Below are positions 59,253-64,000 of a stretch of 64,000 nt of DNA, piece after piece (the stretch's first letter is position 1; each line of letters begins with the position of its first letter). The position numbers were made by a program, and so were the translations under genes. The notes beneath the pieces were generated by a model. It saw nothing but the letters and a program-made list of their open reading frames with translations, was not told the DNA's origin and did no database searches. This DNA comes from an uncultured Oscillospiraceae bacterium (GTDB lineage Bacteria; Bacillota; Clostridia; Oscillospirales; Oscillospiraceae), in NCBI GenBank assembly GCA_934567355.1, contig CAKTJC010000013.1:8452-72451 (forward strand), given 5' to 3'.

Positions 59253-59669
59253 TTAATCTATATTACTTCTTTCTATATTATATTCCCTGAGCAAACCCAA
59301 TATAGGATTTTCCAACGCAGGCGCTTCCTGATCAGGCTTTTCCTGCTCCGGTTTTTCCGGATTCGGTGAACCCGCTTCCGGCAGCTCAAAGAAGGTATAC
59401 TCGCTGTCCTCCAACCGCCCTTCTTGAGAACGAAGCCGCTTTCTGGTCAGATAGCCGTTTTGCTCTAACTCATTCAACGCTCCCCGAACAGAAGTGATTC
59501 CGTCTTTCGTAATAGTAGCCAACCCCGCAATGGAGAACTTCCACTCCGGCGGGAGACTGAGAATGATGGAAAATAGCCCAATGGCCTTGAGCGACAGCCG
59601 GGTATCCCGGAGATGATGGATGCTCATGACGGTAAAATCCTTATCCTTCGTTGCCCGAATCACCGGCAA
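59253..59669 (-). CDS. Helix-turn-helix protein (replication-initiator / DnaD-like N-terminus)
   Basis: A 138-residue protein. Residues 1-85 form a winged helix of the type that begins replication-initiator and DnaD-like proteins on mobile elements (FTVMSIHHLRDTRLSLKAIGLFSIILSLPPEWKFSIAGLA...LNELEQNGYLTRKR). The rest is a Pro/Glu-rich tail with no second domain, so it may be shortened compared with full initiators. TTG 59669 is chosen because AAGGAGG lies nine bases upstream. An inverted repeat at 59694-59716 just before the RBS may be its operator. Confidence 0.75.
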   Translation of the reverse strand: MPVIRATKDKDFTVMSIHHLRDTRLSLKAIGLFSIILSLPPEWKFSIAGLATITKDGITSVRGALNELEQNGYLTRKRLRSQEGRLEDSEYTFFELPEAGSPNPEKPEQEKPDQEAPALENPILGLLREYNIERSNID

Positions 59670-59693
59670 TTGGAAATCCCTCCTTGTGGCAAA

Positions 59694-59716
59694 GGGAGTC
59701 GCGTTTCACGACACCC
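59694..59716. repeat. Inverted repeat A of the island (GTCG...CGAC)
   Basis: GGGAGTCG-CGTTTCA-CGACACCC is an imperfect palindrome just upstream of the helix-turn-helix gene, and is nearly the same as the one at 59905-59927. Confidence 0.65.
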
Positions 59717-59904
59717 TTTGGATTTTTGCCGGGTGCAGACCGATCCTGGGGAGGCAAACGCCTCTTTTCGGAGCGGGAATCCGGCAGCTGTCCTAAAAAG
59801 AAATAGAACGTATGTTCATGTATTATATAGACAGGGAGATGATTTGTCAAGAGAAATATGGGAAATAGTTGAAAATGGATAATTTTCCCTGGAGAAAAGT
59901 GGAA

Positions 59905-59927
59905 GGGTGTCGCATTTCACGACACCC
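59905..59927. repeat. Inverted repeat B of the island (GGGTGTCG...CGACACCC)
   Basis: GGGTGTCG-CATTTCA-CGACACCC has perfect 8-base arms. It repeats the element at 59694-59716 with two base changes in the left arm and one in the loop, 211 bases away in the same orientation. Confidence 0.7.
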
Positions 59928-59930
59928 TTG

Positions 59931-60030
59931 GGTGCGGGGGAATATGTATGGAGCGGAATGTGGCGGTATGGGGTGGAGGGAGACGGAGTCTGGTGCGGAG
60001 GGGTGGTTTGGAGGTTAGAAGGGGAGAAAT
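59931..60030. other. G-rich, C-poor non-coding tract
   Basis: Within 100 bases only six C occur, and the plus strand has many GG, GGG, GGGG and GGGGG runs. It lies in the 646-base gap between the helix-turn-helix gene and hsdS, which otherwise holds the two inverted repeats, an AT-rich stretch (60030-60170) and the hsd promoter. The tract could form G-quadruplexes or act as a replication or transfer site; no gene is seen in it. Confidence 0.5.
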
Positions 60031-60178
60031 ATAAGAAATATGCACATTTAATGCAAGTGGTTTTGGACAAAGGGCTGTTTTCTCAGCCAATGTTTACGGC
60101 TTTACATACTTGATAAAGAAATTTATATTTCACAAACCATCGGATTTATTTGTCACCAATTCCAATTATTGAAAGATG

Positions 60179-60294
60179 GTGTTAAATTACACACGTGACA
60201 CAGAAAATGTATTGACAATTAGTGAGAAATGGTGTATACTACGAGCAAAGTAAAGCCCGTAGGTGGCTTTACCTAGAAATGTGTTAAATTTCAC
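60179..60294 (+). promoter_or_regulatory. Promoter, twin operators and leader hairpin of the hsd operon
   Basis: Consensus TTGACA (60212-60217) and TATACT (60235-60240) have a 17-base spacer. The near-palindrome GTGTTAAATTACAC at 60179-60192 recurs as GTGTTAAATTTCAC at 60281-60294, 102 bases on, one on each side of the promoter. In the leader, GTAAAGCC (60250-60257) pairs with GGCTTTAC (60265-60272). Confidence 0.7.
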
Positions 60295-60315
60295 TCTAGA
60301 CGTGGAGAATTGAGA

Positions 60316-60900
60316 ATGAAGTTAGGAAATATGGCCCTGGTTCGGAGCGGGTTGGTTCTTGGAAGAAAACAAGCCCGAGAAAAAACAGAATACCGCTACC
60401 CTTTGCTAAATCTAAAAAGCATTCATCCCAGCGGATGCATCGACACGTCCCTTTGTGAAACATTTGATGCTGTCGAACCACTGAATCCGGAATACCTGAC
60501 GCATACCGGAGATGTTGTCATTCGTTTGACTGCCCCGTATACAGCTGTGTTGATTACAGAGGGGCTGGAAGGCTATGTAATCCCGTCCAGTTTTGTTGTG
60601 GTTCGGGCAAACAAAAACTTGCTGCTCCCGGAATATCTATTCTGGTTAATCAACTCGCAGTCGGTCAAGAGGCAAATTTCCGAGAGTGCGGTGAGCACTA
60701 TATTGGGGTCGGTGAAACCTCGCTATTTTGCAGATTATGAGATGGACGCGTTTCCGCTTTCCCACCAAAGGGTTTTGGCAGAATTAAATGAGCTTGCTCA
60801 TCGGGAAACACGACTTTTGGCGGAGCTGGCAGCCGAAAAAGAAAAGTACTACGATTTAATGATTAACCAGCTATTTACTGAAATGAAGAGAGGTAACTGA
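60316..60900 (+). CDS. hsdS: Type I restriction-modification specificity subunit, half-size
   Basis: A 194-residue HsdS-like protein with one target-recognition domain (residues about 10-140, YPLLNLKSIHPSGCIDTS and LTHTGDVVIRLTAPYTAVLI, LPEYLFWLINSQSVKRQI) and one coiled-coil spacer (HRETRLLAELAAEKEKYYDLMINQLF). Full HsdS has two of each and about 400 residues, so this half subunit would have to dimerise and recognise a palindromic split site. ATG 60316 has GGAGA upstream. It precedes hsdM by one base, an unusual order since most operons have M first. Confidence 0.85.
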   Translation: MKLGNMALVRSGLVLGRKQAREKTEYRYPLLNLKSIHPSGCIDTSLCETFDAVEPLNPEYLTHTGDVVIRLTAPYTAVLITEGLEGYVIPSSFVVVRANKNLLLPEYLFWLINSQSVKRQISESAVSTILGSVKPRYFADYEMDAFPLSHQRVLAELNELAHRETRLLAELAAEKEKYYDLMINQLFTEMKRGN

Positions 60901-60901
60901 A

Positions 60902-62437
60902 ATGACAACTCGTGCGGATATTGAAAGAGTCCTCTGGAAGGCCTGTGACAGCTTCCGGGGAAAGATTGACAGCTCTCGCTATAAGGACTACATCCTGTCC
61001 ATGCTTTTTGTGAAATACCTGAGCGATGTTACCAAAGAAAAACGTGAAAACTACATGGCTCAGTATGGTGGTGATGAACGACGTGTGGAACGCGCCATGA
61101 GCCGGGAGCGGTTCTCAATCGATAAAGAGTCCACCTTTGATTTCCTTTACAGCGAACGCAACAGCAACGAAATCGGTCAGAAGATCAACGTGGCCCTGTC
61201 TCACATTGAAGAACATAACAGCGGAAAGCTGTGCAATGTTTTCCGCGCCATTGACTTCAATTCCCAGGTGGATTTCGGGGACATGAAGGAGAAAAAAGCG
61301 ACCCTCAGCAATTTGCTGGAAGATTTTCATGACTTGGATCTCCGTCCCAGCCAGTTGGGATCTGCAGATATCATCGGCGATGCCTATGAGTATATGATTG
61401 CCAACTTTGCCTCTGATGCCGGTAAGAAGGGCGGTGAATTTTTCACACCCAGTCAGGTATCGGAACTGGTTGCCTCCCTGGTGAAGCCTCAGGAGAATGA
61501 CCGGATTTATGACCCCACCTGCGGCAGCGGCGGCCTGCTGCTGAAGGCGTACAAGAAGGTGCCCAGCGGCAAGGTAGCGATTTATGGTCAGGAACTGAAT
61601 GCACAGACCTGGGCGCTATGCACTATGAATATGTTCCTGCATGGTGTTGACGATGCCCGGATTTGGCAGGGTGATACGTTATCCAATCCCCAGAATCTAA
61701 AGAACGATCAGCTGATGCGTTTCCAGGTAGTGGTAGCCAACCCTCCATTCAGTTTGGATAAATGGGACAGTGGCTTCCTTGCAAACGCCGGCTTGGATGC
61801 CAAGGGCAAAAAGCAGGAGAAGATGACTGCGTCAATGGATGCCTATAAGCGCTTTGACATTGGTGTTCCCCCCAGTTCCAAGGGCGACTATGCCTTTGTT
61901 CTGCACATGCTGAAAAGTCTGGATGGCAACAACGGCAGAATGGCAGTTGTGCTGCCCCATGGAGTCCTGTTCCGCGGGGCCAGTGAAGGAAAAATTCGAA
62001 GAGCGTTGGTAGACAGCAACCTGCTGGATGCGGTGATCGGCCTGCCTGCGAATCTGTTCTATGGTACGGGCATCCCCGCCTGTATTCTGGTGTTTCGCAC
62101 CGGACGCACCCGGGATGATGTCCTGTTCATTGATGCATCCGGAGAAGGGAACTTTGAAAAGGGCAAGAATCAGAACATTCTTCGTCCCTGCGATATTAAG
62201 AAAATCGTGGATACCTACGAAGCTCGGGAGAATGTGGAGAAATACAGCCACCGGGCATCCCGCAAAGAGATTGCGGACAATGACTACAACCTGAATATCC
62301 CCCGGTATGTGGACACCTTTGAGGAGGAAGAACCAGTGGATATCGACGAGGTGAAGCAGAACATTGCCAATATTGAGGCAGAGCTGGCACAGGTGCAGGC
62401 GCAGATGGCGAAGTATTTGGAGGAGTTGGGCTTATGA
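60902..62437 (+). CDS. hsdM: Type I restriction-modification DNA methyltransferase subunit
   Basis: A 511-residue N6-adenine methyltransferase. The N-terminal HsdM helical domain (residues about 5-150, LWKACDSFRGKIDSSRYKDYILSMLFVKYLSD) is followed by the SAM-binding motif YDPTCGSGGLLLKA, the catalytic NPPF in VVVANPPFSLDKWD, and a C-terminal coiled coil. It works with HsdS to methylate the recognition sequence. GAAATG overlaps its start area with the hsdS stop codon; its own stop codon overlaps dinD by four bases (ATGA). Confidence 0.95.
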   Translation: MTTRADIERVLWKACDSFRGKIDSSRYKDYILSMLFVKYLSDVTKEKRENYMAQYGGDERRVERAMSRERFSIDKESTFDFLYSERNSNEIGQKINVALSHIEEHNSGKLCNVFRAIDFNSQVDFGDMKEKKATLSNLLEDFHDLDLRPSQLGSADIIGDAYEYMIANFASDAGKKGGEFFTPSQVSELVASLVKPQENDRIYDPTCGSGGLLLKAYKKVPSGKVAIYGQELNAQTWALCTMNMFLHGVDDARIWQGDTLSNPQNLKNDQLMRFQVVVANPPFSLDKWDSGFLANAGLDAKGKKQEKMTASMDAYKRFDIGVPPSSKGDYAFVLHMLKSLDGNNGRMAVVLPHGVLFRGASEGKIRRALVDSNLLDAVIGLPANLFYGTGIPACILVFRTGRTRDDVLFIDASGEGNFEKGKNQNILRPCDIKKIVDTYEARENVEKYSHRASRKEIADNDYNLNIPRYVDTFEEEEPVDIDEVKQNIANIEAELAQVQAQMAKYLEELGL

Positions 62438-63273
62438 GTCAGGATTTGATGAGATACAGTGATCAGACGTTTGAAGATATTAAGCATATCGATGAGGATG
62501 GTCAGGAATTTTGGTATGCCCGGGAATTACAGCGTGTTTTGGAATACGCCCAGTGGCGATATATGAAGGAGGCTGTGGAACGTGCCAGATTGGCATGTGA
62601 AAACAGCGGATTGAACCCGGATAACCATTTTGCGGAGGTCCGCAAAATGGTTCCCATTGGCTCTGGTGCCGAGCGTGCGGTAGAAGATTATATGCTTTCC
62701 CGTTTTGCATGCTATCTGGTGGTAATGAACGGTGATCCTCGTAAAGAAGTCATTGCACTTGGACAAGCGTATTTTGCAGTCAAAACCCGGCAGCAGGAAT
62801 TGATTGAAAACTATGAAGAGCTATCCGAGGATCAGAAGCGACTGGCTATCCGAAATGAGATGAAGCGGCACAATATCGCTCTGGCGGATGCAGCGCACGA
62901 TGCCGGTGTGATTGAACAGAAAGACTATGCTATTTTTCAGAACAAAGGATATCAGGGATTGTACGGCGGCCTGGGAGTCAAGGAAATTCATGCCCGAAAA
63001 GGCTTGAAAAAGAGCGAGAAAATTCTGGATCATATGGGAAGTACAGAATTGGCAGCAAATCTCTTCCGCGCAACCCAGACAGAAGAAAAGCTGCGCCGGG
63101 AGAATATTCAGGGAAAAGCTGCCGCCAATCAGGCCCACTATGATGTGGGGCGCAAGGTTCGCCAGACCATCCAGGAACTGGGCGGTACCATGCCGGAAGA
63201 TCTGCCGACACCTGAGAAAAGCGTAAAGCAGATTGAGCGTGAGGTCGAACGCAAGAAACTCAAGGGGAAATAA
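62434..63273 (+). CDS. dinD: DNA damage-inducible protein D homologue
   Basis: A 279-residue DinD-family protein. The N-terminal 120 residues resemble a BRO-N/antirepressor-like domain (FWYARELQRVLEYAQWRYMKEAVERARLAC, YMLSRFACYLVVMNGDPRKE). The C-terminal half has the family signature FQNKGYQGLYGGLGVKEI, and LDHMGSTELAANLFRATQTEEKL. E. coli DinD belongs to the LexA regulon and inhibits RecA strand exchange. Translation is coupled to hsdM by overlap, so here it is part of the restriction-modification transcript; dinD between hsd genes recurs in many bacteria. Confidence 0.92.
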   Translation: MSQDLMRYSDQTFEDIKHIDEDGQEFWYARELQRVLEYAQWRYMKEAVERARLACENSGLNPDNHFAEVRKMVPIGSGAERAVEDYMLSRFACYLVVMNGDPRKEVIALGQAYFAVKTRQQELIENYEELSEDQKRLAIRNEMKRHNIALADAAHDAGVIEQKDYAIFQNKGYQGLYGGLGVKEIHARKGLKKSEKILDHMGSTELAANLFRATQTEEKLRRENIQGKAAANQAHYDVGRKVRQTIQELGGTMPEDLPTPEKSVKQIEREVERKKLKGK

Positions 63274-63339
63274 AACCATAGATGAGGAACTGTTTGGGAA
63301 TTCCAATCAGTTCCCAATGATAAAAACGGAGGTGGAAGA

Positions 63340-63702
63340 ATGTATCAAGACGAATATGAGAAAGCCCTGGAACAGGTGAAAAATGCAGTGGAGTTTACGG
63401 GAGACTGCAGCAATATCACCCGCTGTGAAAATGCCTTGCGCAATTTTGAACGGGGACAGGCCATGGCCTGCCTGCAGGACATGATTCGGGAGTACGGAAG
63501 CCAGATCGATGCCTTCGGTATCTGGGGCGATGGGGTACGCGTGGTAAATGGCGTACCACTGGAGCAAATTACGGATCTGGAGATCCGGATACAGCTCCAA
63601 TATGTGAGCCGACATATTCCTGCATACGTTCTTCTGCGGGAAGGCGAAAAGGAGTTGGCAAAACGGGTTTGCCGGTGGCTGGATGCTGCGAGCTATGCAT
63701 AG
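63340..63702 (+). CDS. Unknown small protein in the hsd operon
   Basis: A 120-residue soluble, mainly helical protein (EKALEQVKNAVEFTGDCSNITRCENALRNFERGQ, then a short beta segment AFGIWGDGVRVVNGVPLEQI). No family is recognised. GGAGGTGGAAGA precedes the ATG, a good ribosome site, and it lies 66 bases after dinD on the same strand. Context suggests an accessory to the restriction-modification or ATPase genes, but no function can be assigned. Confidence 0.6.
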   Translation: MYQDEYEKALEQVKNAVEFTGDCSNITRCENALRNFERGQAMACLQDMIREYGSQIDAFGIWGDGVRVVNGVPLEQITDLEIRIQLQYVSRHIPAYVLLREGEKELAKRVCRWLDAASYA

Positions 63703-63729
63703 AACTGAGATATTTTGGGGTAATGTGAT

Positions 63730-63969
63730 ATGTACAAAATTAGGGAAATAAGATTTAAAAACCATCCGATTCTTAAAAATTTAATACTAAACTTTTGCGA
63801 ATCTACCGGCCATGCAGTAGATACCGTAATTATTGCTGGTGAAAATGGGACTGGAAAGAGTACAATTCTTAACTTTCTATATGTTCTTTTTTCAGGGAAT
63901 GTAAAAAACGAAGCGGAAGTGATTTTAGGGCAACACCGCATAAACACCAAAAATCGCATTATACAATAG
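63730..63969 (+). CDS. AAA ATPase (SMC/RecF-like), truncated after the P-loop
   Basis: A 79-residue fragment with the start of an AAA-type, RecF/SMC-like ATPase: a beta-rich opening (YKIREIRFKNHPILKNLILNFC) and Walker A AGENGTGKSTILNFLYVLF. ATPases of this type usually exceed 400 residues and carry signature and Walker B motifs later. The sequence from about 63927 (QHRINTKNRIIQ then stop) does not read like the family, so an insertion or frameshift probably interrupts the gene near there; the remainder would lie beyond the window. Confidence 0.65.
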   Translation: MYKIREIRFKNHPILKNLILNFCESTGHAVDTVIIAGENGTGKSTILNFLYVLFSGNVKNEAEVILGQHRINTKNRIIQ

Positions 63970-64000
63970 GTGCCCAATAAAAACGGTGGATAACCTCTGA

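Noticed and set aside
59641..60070. Two short minus-strand frames sharing the text PKGVVK
   Set aside because: The shared residues come from the duplicated inverted repeats at 59694 and 59905, not from protein homology. One frame overlaps the RBS of the helix-turn-helix gene.
1..64000. CRISPR arrays, tRNA and rRNA genes
   Set aside because: No regularly spaced direct repeats with unique spacers and no cloverleaf or rRNA-like segments were noticed when reading both strands. This was by eye, so a covariance search could still find a divergent small RNA.

Overview
The window looks like chromosome from a moderately GC-rich, anaerobic, spore-forming member of the Clostridia, most plausibly a gut Oscillospirales-type bacterium. 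The grounds are strong AGGAGG ribosome binding sites, sigma-A type promoters with 17-base spacers, a spoIIID gene, an NADH-linked trimeric [FeFe] hydrogenase, an Rrf2/NifS/NifU/CysK cluster, sialic acid catabolism and many Clostridia-typical families. The lineage is inferred from gene content, not from a marker gene. No rRNA, tRNA or CRISPR array was seen.

Layout. 1-5.9 kb: free methionine sulfoxide reductase, then an SPFH / zinc-ribbon / TPM-domain trio, a MATE exporter and thioredoxin. 6.1-11.5 kb: a four-gene efflux operon (two membrane-fusion adaptors, ATPase, MacB-like permease); the second adaptor carries a large Pro/Thr/Glu-rich insertion. 11.7-16.1 kb: leucine-rich-repeat lipoprotein, HAD phosphatase and a MoxR ATPase/VWA pair. 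16.2-19.1 kb: a TrpXYZ-like ABC importer. 19.2-23.4 kb: membrane proteins, an XRE regulator, a polyol dehydrogenase and spoIIID. 23.5-28.9 kb: threonine-aldolase-like lyase, the cysK-nifS-nifU-rrf2 operon behind a clear palindromic operator, and a patatin-like phospholipase.

29-40.3 kb is a complete-looking sialic acid locus: lyase, YhcH protein, CUT1 ABC importer, RpiR regulator, GlcNAc 2-epimerase, an unusual ROK kinase, an SGNH esterase, a YesL-like protein and NagA. The genes suggest the route Neu5Ac to ManNAc to GlcNAc to GlcNAc-6-P to GlcN-6-P. A recurrent TGAAAAT/ATTTTCA operator marks its promoters. 40.3-46.8 kb: branching enzyme, GT4 glycosyltransferase, HD hydrolase, alanine/Na+ symporter and a small metallopeptidase. 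46.8-50.5 kb: the hydCBA hydrogenase operon, in which the hydB/hydA junction is damaged by two frameshifts around a deletion. 50.7-56.9 kb: a CD1247-type protein, EF-P, an M24 peptidase, YqeG, an unknown protein, a PHP phosphoesterase and a second LRR lipoprotein. 57-64 kb: an accessory island with a large serine recombinase, small recombinase-linked genes, a G-rich non-coding zone, and an hsdS(half)-hsdM-dinD-unknown-AAA ATPase operon that ends in a truncated ATPase.

The most unusual structure outside genes is a family of interspersed, MITE-like repeats with inverted ends: four copies at 5.95, 11.5, 34.0 and 53.5 kb, plus a related second family at 20.9 kb. The two full-length copies carry an inner hairpin whose arms differ in sequence between copies but stay perfectly paired.
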